DNA of 64,000 nt, from the NCBI RefSeq assembly GCF_000176235.1, contig NZ_ACZV01000002.1, positions 62,001 through 126,000 of the forward strand, read 5' to 3'. Below the pieces are notes generated by a model. It was not told where the DNA came from, did no database searches, and worked only from the letters and a program-made list of their open reading frames with translations. Below are positions 48,844 to 59,031 of the stretch, in pieces. A program made the position numbers and the translations under genes. Position 1 is the first letter of the stretch. Each line of letters begins with the position of its first letter. Origin of the DNA: Vibrio orientalis CIP 102891 = ATCC 33934 (GTDB lineage: Bacteria; Pseudomonadota; Gammaproteobacteria; Enterobacterales; Vibrionaceae).

Positions 48844-48911
48844 GGTAAATCTCTAACTTAAGGCGAACGATATCGCTAGTATACTAGGAATAATAAGATA
48901 ATCGGGGTGGA

Positions 48912-49652
48912 TTAGCAGCAAACGGCCAATTTGAAGTCAATATCGGCGGTCGAGGCTTGGCCTGACTCAAAGTCGATAAACTTAATAGCAAAGCGGTTTT
49001 TATGGCCGGAAATCATCGGGTAGACCCCATGGTGCACAGGCAGCTCAAGGCGTAAAATATTCGCTTCATCAGCGTCACTTTGGTAGAAGCCAGATTTAGC
49101 TTGAATTGGGCGAAAGTGTCCCGTTTCACGTGTTAGTTTTAGCCACTGTTTCAGAGCGATGGATAGAGGCTCTAAAGAGCTTAACCATTTATTCGCATCT
49201 GCGCGCTTTTTCTCGATAGGTAAGTGGAGCCAGTGGTGAAGTGCGGGTAGGTCGAAGCAGCAAGAACCGCCGGGTAAATTAAAGCGCTGGCGGATGGCAC
49301 TTAAAAAGCGATCTTCTTTTAAGCTCTGACCAAAGCGTTCAGCGCTCATTAAACCACTGTGAGCAGCATCTACTTCGCTTAAGACATTTTTCAGCATCTC
49401 TTGGTCAACACCTTCGACATTAAGCCAAGAGCGGTAGGCTAGACGTTGTTTCTCGATATCTTTCGCCAACTCACTTTTGAGTTGGATTTGCTCGAAGATT
49501 TCGACGATATCAAACAGAGAGCGATAAAAGGTAAGGTGCTGCATATCGTCACTAAACTTCGCCGCAATATTTAGCTGATTGAGCAGGGCTTCTACTCTCA
49601 GGTAAATACGGGTCTTTTCATTAAGTGGGTGTTCGAAGTAGTGGGTTGTCAT
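48912..49652 (-). CDS. zapD: Cell division protein ZapD
   Basis: FtsZ-bundling protein that stabilises the Z ring. 246 aa (E. coli 247). Family features: [18 protein letters not shown] (about 4-21), [20 protein letters not shown] (about 118-137) and the C-terminal [25 protein letters not shown]. Lies between coaE (34 bp) and yacG, the usual order. Confidence 0.97.
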   Translation of the reverse strand: MTTHYFEHPLNEKTRIYLRVEALLNQLNIAAKFSDDMQHLTFYRSLFDIVEIFEQIQLKSELAKDIEKQRLAYRSWLNVEGVDQEMLKNVLSEVDAAHSGLMSAERFGQSLKEDRFLSAIRQRFNLPGGSCCFDLPALHHWLHLPIEKKRADANKWLSSLEPLSIALKQWLKLTRETGHFRPIQAKSGFYQSDADEANILRLELPVHHGVYPMISGHKNRFAIKFIDFESGQASTADIDFKLAVCC

Positions 49653-49686
49653 TAATATGCAGCTCTAGGTTCTTGTCATCCTATTC

Positions 49687-50295
49687 TCACAGATTTTCAC
49701 TGCACATTTCTAGGAACTTTTGGTGCAATTCTGTGATTTGAGGCAAAAGTTTTTGGTTTTTTGCATCATTTTTAATCACATAGTCAGCGATGGCCAGTCG
49801 TTGCTCTCGGCTTGCTTGAGAGGCTAAGATTGATTTCGCTTGAGATGCGTCTACCTTATCACGTTCTACAGTGCGTTGGATCTGAGTTTCTTCATCGACA
49901 TCGACCACCAAAATCTTATCTGCCAAAGCTTGTAAGTTGTTCTCGACCATTAACGGGATAACCAGTAGAGCATAGTCAGATTTGACCTTAGTCAGTTCGT
50001 CGAGCATTTGCTTTCTGATCATCGGGTGTAGCAGTTGATTTAACCACGCTTTACTCTCTGGTTGGCTAAATATGATTTCTCTAAGTTTGGCTCGATCAAG
50101 CGTGCCATCTTTTTGGATCACTTGATTGCCAAACTGTTCAATAATGGCATTAAGTCCCGGAGTGTTTGGTTCAACAACTTGCCTAGCGACAATGTCGGCA
50201 TCAACGATCTCAATACCAAATTTTTGGTTGAAAAGGTCCGCCACGGTTGTTTTTCCGCTCGCAATACCACCGGTTAGCCCAATCACTAATGCCAT
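49687..50295 (-). CDS. coaE: Dephospho-CoA kinase
   Basis: Last step of coenzyme A synthesis. 202 aa. P-loop GLTGGIASGKTT (about 6-17), DADIVARQVVEP (about 33), and VIPLMVEN; LID region with RTVERD. One base separates it from pilD, so co-transcription is likely. Confidence 0.97.
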   Translation of the reverse strand: MALVIGLTGGIASGKTTVADLFNQKFGIEIVDADIVARQVVEPNTPGLNAIIEQFGNQVIQKDGTLDRAKLREIIFSQPESKAWLNQLLHPMIRKQMLDELTKVKSDYALLVIPLMVENNLQALADKILVVDVDEETQIQRTVERDKVDASQAKSILASQASREQRLAIADYVIKNDAKNQKLLPQITELHQKFLEMCSENL

Positions 50296-50296
50296 A

Positions 50297-51166
50297 TTAA
50301 ATTCCTACAAAGTTACCTAAATACCAGTTAAGTATCAGGTCGCCCCACATTAAACTGATCCAGCCAGCAATCGCGAGGTATGGACCGAAAGGGAAAGCCT
50401 TATCAATACCTTGTCGCTTGAGTCGTAATTGAATCAGGCCAAACACCAAGCCAACCAATGAAGAGAGCAAAATGATCATTGGTAGGTATTGCCAACCTAG
50501 CCACGCACCTAATGCAGCGAGTAATTTAAAATCGCCATAGCCCATGCCTTCTTTGCCGGTGGTGAGCTTAAATGCCCAATAGACCACCCATAGTGCTAAG
50601 TACCCAGCGATAGCACCGATCACTGCGTCTTGCAGCGATACTGGGCTGATGTCAATAAGCGCGATGGCAATGCCGGTCCAGGTTAACGGTAGAGTTAACT
50701 GGTCAGGCAGCAACATTGTGTCTAAGTCGATGAAGGTGGCAGAGATGAGCACAAAGGTAAAAAATATCAGGCAAATAGCATAAAAGCTAAAGCCAAACTG
50801 ATAAGCCACCATTAATGACATTAGTCCGCTCAGTAGTTCGACTAGCGGATAGCGAGCACTAATTTTATTGCTGCACTGGTGGCACTTTCCTCTTAGTAGT
50901 AGCCAACTAATGACTGGTACGTTATCGATAATACGAATTCGGGTATCGCATTTTGGACAGGTCGAGGCTGGAACGCTTAGGTTATAAGTGCCTTGTGGAG
51001 GCTCAATTTTATATTCAGGGAAGCTCTCAGCGCACTCATTACGCCATTCGCGCTCCATCATGATCGGTAGGCGGTGGATGACGACATTGAGGAAGCTGCC
51101 TATTATCAGACCGAAAATAGTGGCCAGTACAGGAAATAGCCAAGGGTAATAATAAAAAATATCCAT
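50297..51166 (-). CDS. pilD: Type IV prepilin peptidase PilD
   Basis: Inner-membrane aspartyl protease that cleaves the leader and N-methylates type IV pilins and type II secretion pseudopilins. 289 aa, about eight membrane segments. N-terminal zinc motif CPKC ... CHQC (about 74-102). Catalytic aspartates in [11 protein letters not shown] (about 149) and GYGDFKLLA (about 213). Serves pilA here and, presumably, other pilin systems in the genome. Confidence 0.98.
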   Translation of the reverse strand: MDIFYYYPWLFPVLATIFGLIIGSFLNVVIHRLPIMMEREWRNECAESFPEYKIEPPQGTYNLSVPASTCPKCDTRIRIIDNVPVISWLLLRGKCHQCSNKISARYPLVELLSGLMSLMVAYQFGFSFYAICLIFFTFVLISATFIDLDTMLLPDQLTLPLTWTGIAIALIDISPVSLQDAVIGAIAGYLALWVVYWAFKLTTGKEGMGYGDFKLLAALGAWLGWQYLPMIILLSSLVGLVFGLIQLRLKRQGIDKAFPFGPYLAIAGWISLMWGDLILNWYLGNFVGI

Positions 51167-51211
51167 AAAGAGGTGCAGCTTGGTCGCCAGTAAAGAGTGT
51201 AGATTGGTATA

Positions 51212-52444
51212 TTATCCTAAGACACTCATTAAGTTAAAGACAGGCAGGTACATTGCTACCACTAATCCACCGACGACGATGCCAAGAAGCACAATAATCA
51301 AAGGTTCTAACACCTTGCCTAGGTTGTCGACGGTATCCTCCACTTCAAATTCATAGATGGAGGCCACTTTATTGAGCATATCATCTAAGCGTCCTGATTC
51401 TTCACCAATCATGACCATTTGTAAGATCATCTCCGGAAAGCAATGTGCGTTACGCATGGCAATATAGATAGGTACTCCGGCAGCAGTATCATCATAAACA
51501 CGCTCAATAGCTTGTTGATAATAGATGTTGTCTGCCGTTTTTGCTGAGCTTGTTAAGCAACTGAGAATCGGAATGCCCGCACTTAAACTGGTCGCTAATG
51601 TACGGCTGAATTTGGCGATGGAAGCTTTGCCGATAACAACCCCAATTATCGGTACTCTAAGTAAAGCTCGACTAGCGGTCAGACGTAGGCGAAAAGAGCG
51701 CTTACCGATCTGATTCATGATGAGAGTAAAACCTCCTACACCCAAAAATATGGTTGAGCTATGAGCTTGAGTGGAATTAGAGAGCTGCAAAACTTTTTCG
51801 GTAAACCATGGTAGGTCGGCGCCAAACCCTTTAAACATGGATTCAAATTGAGGGATAACCATAGTGAGCATTAAGTAGGAAACCACCAGCGCAGTGGTGA
51901 CAACCATACAGGGATAAATCAAAGCTTTAATGACTTTAGCCCTAAGCCGCTCTGACTTTTCTCGATAGCTGGCGATACGCTCAAAGGCGTCAGCAAGGTT
52001 GCCTGTTTGCTCTCCCGTGGCGACAAGATCAATATATAAGCGGTCAAAGTGACTGCTTGTCGCGTGCATTACTTTTGAAATCGGTGTACCAGACTCAATA
52101 CCTTTGGATATTTGTGCCAATATCGATGTCATTTCTGCTTTACGTTGGTTATCCGCCACTAACTTTAGGGCATGAATGATGGGTACCCCTGTTGCGAGCA
52201 TAGTTGCAAGCTGCCGAGTTAGAAGAGTGATGTCTTTAGTTTTTACCCGCTGGGCTAAACGAGTAAAGGCTGAGACCCTCTTTACCTTTAGTTTTCTGAT
52301 TCGTATCTGTTGTTGCTTGAGTTTATCTCTCACTTCGGCTTCATTTATTGCCAGAAGTTGTCCAGAGACACGCTTGCCAGAGCGATGAAGACCTTTCCAA
52401 CGATAATTTTTTAATTGAGCCGCAGAGCGCTTTGTCATCTTCAT
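51212..52444 (-). CDS. pilC: Type IV pilus inner-membrane platform protein PilC
   Basis: 410 aa; two GspF/PilC domains (about 75-200 and 280-400), each beginning with a family motif ([19 protein letters not shown] and [19 protein letters not shown]), and three membrane segments. Partners PilB in pilus extension. Start at 52444 or two codons later. Follows pilB by 6 bp. Confidence 0.97.
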   Translation of the reverse strand: MKMTKRSAAQLKNYRWKGLHRSGKRVSGQLLAINEAEVRDKLKQQQIRIRKLKVKRVSAFTRLAQRVKTKDITLLTRQLATMLATGVPIIHALKLVADNQRKAEMTSILAQISKGIESGTPISKVMHATSSHFDRLYIDLVATGEQTGNLADAFERIASYREKSERLRAKVIKALIYPCMVVTTALVVSYLMLTMVIPQFESMFKGFGADLPWFTEKVLQLSNSTQAHSSTIFLGVGGFTLIMNQIGKRSFRLRLTASRALLRVPIIGVVIGKASIAKFSRTLATSLSAGIPILSCLTSSAKTADNIYYQQAIERVYDDTAAGVPIYIAMRNAHCFPEMILQMVMIGEESGRLDDMLNKVASIYEFEVEDTVDNLGKVLEPLIIVLLGIVVGGLVVAMYLPVFNLMSVLG

Positions 52445-52450
52445 TTCTCG

Positions 52451-54142
52451 TTAAATATAGAGTACTCGTTGCAACTCTTGATAACTGGTTATTCCGCCAA
52501 GGAGCTTTTCAATACCAGACTCTTTCAAGGTCTGCATACCTTGCTGTCTAGCGAGCATTTCTATTTGTTCCACATTTGCTCCTTCACTGATGGCTTGTGC
52601 AAGGCAGTGGTCAAATGCCATCACTTCGTAGATACCAGTCCGTCCAGAGTAGCCTTTGTTGCATTCGCTACAACCACTTTTGCTTGCCTGATAAATCACG
52701 CTCTTTGCAGTAAGGTTAAGCTGTTGTTCTATTGGCCCAGGCAGGGCGGTTTGCTGTTTACAATGGTGGCAGAGTTTTCTCGCAAGGCGCTGAGCAATGA
52801 TTAAGCTTAAGGACGAGGCGATATTAAATGGTTCTATGCCCATGTTACGCAATCTCAACACGCTCTCTGCAGCGGAATTAGTATGAAGGGTTGATAGCAC
52901 CAAATGACCGGTTTGAGCCGCTTTAACCGCGACTTCAGCTGTTTCCAAGTCACGAATTTCTCCAACCATCACCACATCAGGATCTTGGCGAAGAAAAGCA
53001 CGCAGTGCTTGTGCAAAGTCAAAGCCGATTTGTGGCTGGACTTGCACTTGGTTGATACCAGCTAAGTTGATTTCGATTGGGTCTTCAGCGCTGGCTATGT
53101 TCACTTCGCTGGTATTGAGAATTTGTAGCCCAGTGTAGAGCGAGGTTGTTTTGCCGCTGCCAGTTGGCCCAGTCATCAAGATCATACCTTGTGGCTTACT
53201 CAAGGCGGATAAGTACAGAGCTTGTTGTTGCGCGTTGTAGCCGAGACTATCTATATTGAGGCTTGCACAACTGCTGTCGAGAATTCGCAGAACAATTTTT
53301 TCTCCCCACAGTGTCGGCAAAGTCGAGACTCGCATATCAATAGCGATCTCTGAATTCAGTCTAAGTTTAATCCGTCCATCTTGAGGTAAGCGTTTCTCGG
53401 TGATATCGAGTTTGGCGAGTATTTTTAGTCGTGCCGAGAGGCGTCGGTTGAGGTGTTGTTTAGGCTGCTGAGTTTCAACCAGAATGCCATCGCAACGCAG
53501 TCGAATCCGGTAAATGTGTTCATAGGGTTCAAAATGAATATCAGATGCCCGCTTTCGTACAGCATCAAGCAGGACTTGATTGATGAAGCGGCTGATTGGC
53601 GCTTCATCTGTACTTAGGTTTTCAATATTTGACAGTTCTTCGGTAGACACTTGGACCAGAGAGGCGAGTTCTTGTTCAGTGATCTCTTTGTCGTGGACAA
53701 GGGTTTCTCCGGCAATAGCTTGACCATAAACCTGACGAATCGCACCGTGCAACTGCTTTACATCGGCTAAGACAAGCTCGACTTGCAACCCAGTGGCAAA
53801 GCGGAACTCATCTTCAATCTCTAAATTGGTTGGATCGGCGACCGCTATGGTTAACAGTTGCGGTGTTTGATTGATAGGTAAGGCACTAAAGCGGGTGATA
53901 AGCTCCCTTAAGCCAAGAGTGTGACACAGAGACTGGTAGTTAAATTGGCACAGCGAAATTTCGGCTAGACCGAACAGTCGCGAGAGTTGCTTAGTGAGTT
54001 CACGATGTGCAATAAAGTCCAATTCAAGTAAAGCTTCAGGCACAGATACGCCTGAAGCTTTAACATACTCAACCAGTTGGTTTTCTTGCGTCGTGTCGAT
54101 GAGCTTCGCTTGGCGTAAGATCGAAGGGAGGTTGGTTAGCAT
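52451..54142 (-). CDS. pilB: Type IV pilus extension ATPase PilB
   Basis: Hexameric GspE-family motor for pilus extension. 563 aa. N1/N2 MshEN-like domains to about 170, then the ATPase core with Walker A GPTGSGKTTSLY (about 321-332), Asp box, Walker B DPDVVMVGEIRD, and His box. A zinc tetracysteine is formed by CHHC and CSEC (about 467-500). In vibrios this is the chitin-induced competence pilus ATPase. 10 bp after pilA. Confidence 0.97.
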   Translation of the reverse strand: MLTNLPSILRQAKLIDTTQENQLVEYVKASGVSVPEALLELDFIAHRELTKQLSRLFGLAEISLCQFNYQSLCHTLGLRELITRFSALPINQTPQLLTIAVADPTNLEIEDEFRFATGLQVELVLADVKQLHGAIRQVYGQAIAGETLVHDKEITEQELASLVQVSTEELSNIENLSTDEAPISRFINQVLLDAVRKRASDIHFEPYEHIYRIRLRCDGILVETQQPKQHLNRRLSARLKILAKLDITEKRLPQDGRIKLRLNSEIAIDMRVSTLPTLWGEKIVLRILDSSCASLNIDSLGYNAQQQALYLSALSKPQGMILMTGPTGSGKTTSLYTGLQILNTSEVNIASAEDPIEINLAGINQVQVQPQIGFDFAQALRAFLRQDPDVVMVGEIRDLETAEVAVKAAQTGHLVLSTLHTNSAAESVLRLRNMGIEPFNIASSLSLIIAQRLARKLCHHCKQQTALPGPIEQQLNLTAKSVIYQASKSGCSECNKGYSGRTGIYEVMAFDHCLAQAISEGANVEQIEMLARQQGMQTLKESGIEKLLGGITSYQELQRVLYI

Positions 54143-54152
54143 CGTTTGCTTA

Positions 54153-54578
54153 CTAACACCCGGTTAAAGTTGGAACTGAGCTAGTCGCGCTGCAGATCCA
54201 TCCCGTATCATTATCGCGAGAGTAAGTGATAATCTCTGAACTAGTCATGGTGCTATTTGAGCCGAATGTGAATTTGAGTGTCGGGGCTGAACCGGAGCTG
54301 GCCAGTTCTGAGACGAGAGTGCCTAAGTTATTGATGTCGCTTGCTGTCCCTAAGTTAGTCAGTGCAGCTGCGGAGGCGGTGCCATTTTCTTGGTAGAAAA
54401 GCTCGGCAGGGGTAATGAGCGCTTTGAGTGTGGCCAAGGCTGATGCCGCTTCCGATTTCTTGACGTAGTTGCTATAGGCAGGAATAGCGACGGTTGCCAG
54501 AACACCAATAATCGCCACGACAATCATCAGTTCAATCAGGGTAAAGCCAGACTGCTGGTGGCATTGTTTTGTTTGCAT
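54153..54578 (-). CDS. pilA: Type IV major pilin PilA
   Basis: 141 aa prepilin. Short basic leader [11 protein letters not shown] cleaved by PilD before [21 protein letters not shown], with Glu5 of the mature protein. A C-terminal disulfide loop is formed by Cys in GWICSA and the terminal Cys. The globular head is low in charge and rich in Ser/Thr/Ala, typical of the highly variable ChiRP/competence pilin. First gene of pilABCD. Confidence 0.96.
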   Translation of the reverse strand: MQTKQCHQQSGFTLIELMIVVAIIGVLATVAIPAYSNYVKKSEAASALATLKALITPAELFYQENGTASAAALTNLGTASDINNLGTLVSELASSGSAPTLKFTFGSNSTMTSSEIITYSRDNDTGWICSATSSVPTLTGC

Positions 54579-54760
54579 TATTTCTCTCCATAGACGAAAT
54601 GCGAAAAGTAGCAGAGAGAATAGTCGGTATATTTAGGTGAAGATAACGTTGGCGTAGGGCTTTCCGAGTCGATTGTGAAAACTTGCTACGTTATTTGTTT
54701 TTACTTTGCACATTCATTTGAGCGGGAGCAAAGTTTATTCGAGGGGCGTTGGCGTAGATA
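54579..54760 (-). promoter_or_regulatory. pilA upstream region
   Basis: GAGAGAA precedes the pilA start. I saw no convincing sigma-54 or sigma-70 promoter; induction by chitin/TfoX is expected from the family but no site can be assigned. Confidence 0.3.
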
Positions 54761-54790
54761 CAAAAACAGAGGCGCTATGGCCTCTGCTTT
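54761..54790 (-). terminator. Rho-independent terminator of nadC
   Basis: CAGAGGC and GCCTCTG with a 6-nt loop; minus strand continues TTTTTG. It separates nadC from pilA. Confidence 0.8.
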
Positions 54791-54827
54791 TAAACTTCAG
54801 TAATCAATGATTGCCTTGAGGGCTTGA

Positions 54828-55763
<936 letters not shown>

Positions 55764-55847
55764 TCAGCGTGAAATTCAGCCATTAATCTCGCATTTCATG
55801 GTCAAAGGGATAAAATCACAATTGATTAGGATAAAAAGAGCTGAGAA

Positions 55848-56393
55848 ATGATTGATAACCAAGGCTGGTACAGTGAAGCAAGGCATGTCCCTTCACCGTT
55901 TTATGACCAAAGAAGCGATGAGTCAGATATATCACTGCTAGTGGTGCACAATATTAGCCTACCACCGGGTCAGTTTGGCGGGCCTTACATTGAACAGTTT
56001 TTTACGGGTAATTTGGACCCTAATCAGCACCCGTTTTTTAAAGTTATTTACCAAATGGGTGTGTCGGCACATTGCTTAATTCGACGTGATGGGGAAGTGG
56101 TGCAGTTCGTCCCTTTTACCGCCCGCGCATGGCATGCAGGCGCTTCCAGTTTTGCTGGCCGAGAGAAGTGTAACGACTATTCGATTGGTATTGAGCTCGA
56201 AGGGAGCGATTTTGTCGCCTATACCGATGAGCAATACGCTGCCTTAACTGAACTTACCAAACAGATACAAACTACATATTCGCAGATTACTTTGCCGAGA
56301 ATTACCGGCCATCAATACATTGCCCCACTGCGCAAAACCGATCCGGGTTTGGTGTTTGATTGGGTGAGATATAGAAGCGGGCTAGGCTCTTAG
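55848..56393 (+). CDS. ampD: 1,6-anhydro-N-acetylmuramoyl-L-alanine amidase AmpD
   Basis: Cytoplasmic zinc amidase of peptidoglycan recycling; its loss derepresses ampC where an AmpR system exists. 181 aa. Zinc ligands His in VHNISLPPGQFGG (residue 28), in ITGHQYIAPLRKTDPG (His near 154) and the Asp of KTDPG. Conserved ARAWHAGASSF and NDYSIGIELEG. No ampE gene follows; a repeat element does. Confidence 0.96.
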   Translation: MIDNQGWYSEARHVPSPFYDQRSDESDISLLVVHNISLPPGQFGGPYIEQFFTGNLDPNQHPFFKVIYQMGVSAHCLIRRDGEVVQFVPFTARAWHAGASSFAGREKCNDYSIGIELEGSDFVAYTDEQYAALTELTKQIQTTYSQITLPRITGHQYIAPLRKTDPGLVFDWVRYRSGLGS

Positions 56394-56457
56394 GAACGCT
56401 GCGCTCCGAGAATTGGGAACGGACTTCCCCTGCGAGAGGAGAGCGTCGTTATATACC

Positions 56458-56560
56458 GTCATTCCCTAGACTGACGAAGGAAGGAGTAGGGAATCTCATT
56501 AAGTTATCTACTCGCTTTAAGAGATCCCCAATTCACTCATTCTTCGTTCTTGAGGATGAC
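56458..56560 (+). repeat. Solitary full copy of the palindromic repeat
   Basis: 103 bp from GTCATTCCCTAGACTGACGA to TTCTTGAGGATGAC, between convergent ampD and fldB. The arms are somewhat diverged from the array consensus. The 5' flank 56394-56457 is another GC-rich imperfect palindrome. Confidence 0.88.
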
Positions 56561-56577
56561 AGCTTAATTTATTGAAA

Positions 56578-56608
56578 TAAAAAGGGTTGGCACACGACGC
56601 CAACCCTC
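56578..56608 (-). terminator. Rho-independent terminator of fldB
   Basis: AGGGTTGGC and GCCAACCCT form a 9-bp perfect stem; minus strand continues TTTTATTTC. Confidence 0.85.
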
Positions 56609-56624
56609 GAAAATATTTTCGCTT

Positions 56625-57146
56625 CTAAAGCGACTCTTGGTACTCAACTAGAATTTGTTCAACCCAGTTTGCGATACGCTCATCGCTGAGTTCATATTGT
56701 GAGTCTTCATCTAGAGCGAGACCGACAAACTTGCTGTCACCTTCAATAAGCGCTTTCGACGCTTCAAACTCGTAACTGTCGTCATTTGGCCAGTAACCAA
56801 CGATGTTTGCACTGGTCTTTTTAATCTCGTCGTGCAGTAGGCCCATCGCATCGAGGTACCATTCGCCATAACCTTCTTGATCGCCTAAGCCGAACAGAGC
56901 GACGGTTTTGCCAGCGAGCGCTACGCCCTCGATTTGATCCCATAATTCGTTCCAGTCTTCTTGGATTTCACCAAAGTCCCACGTTGAGATACCTAAAATT
57001 AGAAAATCATACTCTGCCATTAATGAAAGAGGAGACTCTTTAACATTATGAATATCAACAATATCTGCACCAATGATATCGCGGATCTTCTCTGCCGCCA
57101 TTTCTGTGTAGCATGTGGTTGAGCCGTAAAATAGACCGATTTTCAT
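56625..57146 (-). CDS. fldB: Flavodoxin FldB
   Basis: FMN electron carrier. 173 aa from the ATG at 57146 ([21 protein letters not shown]), equal to E. coli FldB; an upstream extension to 57191 is rejected. FMN phosphate loop [25 protein letters not shown] and [19 protein letters not shown] are long-chain flavodoxin marks. Divergent from xerD, the FldB context, which separates it from FldA. Confidence 0.96.
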   Translation of the reverse strand: MKIGLFYGSTTCYTEMAAEKIRDIIGADIVDIHNVKESPLSLMAEYDFLILGISTWDFGEIQEDWNELWDQIEGVALAGKTVALFGLGDQEGYGEWYLDAMGLLHDEIKKTSANIVGYWPNDDSYEFEASKALIEGDSKFVGLALDEDSQYELSDERIANWVEQILVEYQESL

Positions 57147-57298
57147 AGTATTCTTTATTATTGTGAAAAATTGATGGTGAATTCTAACCACAAATTGGCG
57201 AGCTTTGCAGCGAATATCGACCTCAGGTGTGATTTTTTATAGCTTTATTTGTATTGGGCACTTACATTTGAGCGCATAACGAAAATTAGAGGTGTGCT

Positions 57299-58207
57299 GT
57301 GTCAGAACAAATGTCACCCGATCAAGGCATTGTGGAACAGTTTCTTGATGCGATGTGGATGGAGCGCGGATTATCCGAAAATACGCTCGCTTCCTATCGC
57401 ACCGATTTAGTCAAACTGCTACGCTGGATGTCGACAAACAACTATAAGTTGGACTTTATCAGTCTCTCAGGCTTGCAAGAGTACCAAGCGTGGTTGGTGG
57501 ATGAGGGCTATAAGCAAACATCTCGCGCAAGAATGCTCTCTGCTATTCGCCGTCTGTTTCAATATCTCCACCGCGAGAAAGTGCGTGGCGATGATCCGAG
57601 TGCCTTGTTAGTAAGTCCGAAATTACCTAAGCGATTGCCGAAAGATCTCAGTGAAGAACAAGTTGACGCTCTACTTGATGCGCCAGATCCCAATGATGCG
57701 ATGGAACTGCGCGACAAAGCCATGCTTGAACTGCTATACGCTACCGGTTTACGTGTGACTGAGCTGGTTAGCTTGACGATGGAAAATGTCAGTTTGCGCC
57801 AAGGGGTTGTACGGGTAACGGGTAAGGGTGGTAAAGAGCGCTTGGTTCCAATGGGCGAAAATGCTGTCGATTGGATTGAAACTTTTTTGCAACAAGGGCG
57901 GTCTGAGTTACTTGGGGAGACAACTTCCGACGTGGTTTTTCCGAGTAAACGAGCTCGGCAAATGACCAGACAGACCTTTTGGCATCGAATTAAGCACTAC
58001 GCAGTGGTTGCGGGGATTGATACTGAACAGCTATCTCCACACGTATTACGCCATGCGTTTGCAACACATTTACTCAATTACGGTGCGGATTTACGTGTTG
58101 TGCAAATGTTGTTAGGTCATAGTGACTTGTCTACTACACAAATTTATACTCATGTAGCGACAGAGAGATTAAAACAGCTACATAGTGAACATCATCCAAG
58201 AGCCTAA
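57299..58207 (+). CDS. xerD: Site-specific tyrosine recombinase XerD
   Basis: Resolves chromosome dimers at dif with XerC and FtsK; also used by integrative vibriophages. 302 aa from a GTG at 57299 with GAGGTG 5 bp upstream. N-terminal SAM-like domain (about 10-95); catalytic residues Arg in GLRVTEL (about 150), Lys in TGKGGKER (about 174), HVLRH (His and Arg about 246-249), His in LGHSDLSTTQIYTH and Tyr281. Followed by dsbC and recJ as in E. coli. Confidence 0.98.
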   Translation: MSEQMSPDQGIVEQFLDAMWMERGLSENTLASYRTDLVKLLRWMSTNNYKLDFISLSGLQEYQAWLVDEGYKQTSRARMLSAIRRLFQYLHREKVRGDDPSALLVSPKLPKRLPKDLSEEQVDALLDAPDPNDAMELRDKAMLELLYATGLRVTELVSLTMENVSLRQGVVRVTGKGGKERLVPMGENAVDWIETFLQQGRSELLGETTSDVVFPSKRARQMTRQTFWHRIKHYAVVAGIDTEQLSPHVLRHAFATHLLNYGADLRVVQMLLGHSDLSTTQIYTHVATERLKQLHSEHHPRA

Positions 58208-58247
58208 CGGCACAAAGTTAAGCTTAAATTGATTTAAGGTGAATTAA

Positions 58248-58994
58248 ATGAGCGTATTACGCCGAATGACTCTACTTGCGTTGCCATTGTTACTGGCGGT
58301 GCAGAGCGTGTCAGCAAACGAAGTAAAATTTGATAAAAGTCAGCTAGAAGAGCGATTTGCAAAACTCGGTCTCGAAGTTAAAGAGGTTGCCCCTGCTGAT
58401 ATTGATGGATTGGTAGAAGTTCAGACTAGCGGCGGCATCTTATTTGCCTCTCCAGACGGGGAGTATTTCTTAGCCGGTACTTTGTATAAGTTAGATGAAA
58501 ACGGTCAATATGAAGATGTATTGGCTAAACGCCAAGCACCGATCAATGCCGCTAAGATTGAAGCGTTTAAAGACAGCATGATTGAGTTTAAGGCGGACAA
58601 CGAAAAGTACGTTGTGACTGTCTTTACCGACATTACCTGTGGTTATTGTGTTCGTCTGCATAGCCAAATGCAAGGTTATAACGATTTAGGCATCACCGTT
58701 CGTTACATGGCTTACCCACGCCAAGGTGCAACCGGTGAGGTTGCAGATCAAATGGCCGCTATTTGGGGCGCAGAAGATCCTCATCGCGCAATGCACAACG
58801 GTAAAGTAAATCGTGAGATCCCTGAGCAGGGTAAAGACTTTGCTAAATACCAAGATATTATCAAGCAGCAATACACGCTAGGTCGTGAGCTAGGTATTAG
58901 TGGTACGCCTGCTATCTTCCTGCCGAATGGTGAAATGGTTGGTGGTTATTTACCGCCAGCACAACTTGTTAAGCGCTTAGAGCAAATTAAATAA
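58248..58994 (+). CDS. dsbC: Thiol:disulfide isomerase DsbC
   Basis: Periplasmic disulfide isomerase, dimeric, kept reduced by DsbD. 248 aa. Signal peptide ending VQSVSA; N-terminal dimerisation domain; thioredoxin-fold domain with active site CGYC (about 131-134) in FTDITCGYCVRLH; cis-proline motif SGTPAIFLPNG. RecJ follows after a terminator-like hairpin. Confidence 0.97.
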   Translation: MSVLRRMTLLALPLLLAVQSVSANEVKFDKSQLEERFAKLGLEVKEVAPADIDGLVEVQTSGGILFASPDGEYFLAGTLYKLDENGQYEDVLAKRQAPINAAKIEAFKDSMIEFKADNEKYVVTVFTDITCGYCVRLHSQMQGYNDLGITVRYMAYPRQGATGEVADQMAAIWGAEDPHRAMHNGKVNREIPEQGKDFAKYQDIIKQQYTLGRELGISGTPAIFLPNGEMVGGYLPPAQLVKRLEQIK

Positions 58995-59001
58995 TCAGAA
59001 A

Positions 59002-59031
59002 AGAGCCTCTTCATGAGGCTCTAATATTTTT
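59002..59031 (+). terminator. Terminator-like hairpin between dsbC and recJ
   Basis: AGAGCCTC-TTCAT-GAGGCTCT followed by AATATTTTT, ending at the base before the recJ ATG. It may attenuate recJ rather than fully terminate. Confidence 0.65.
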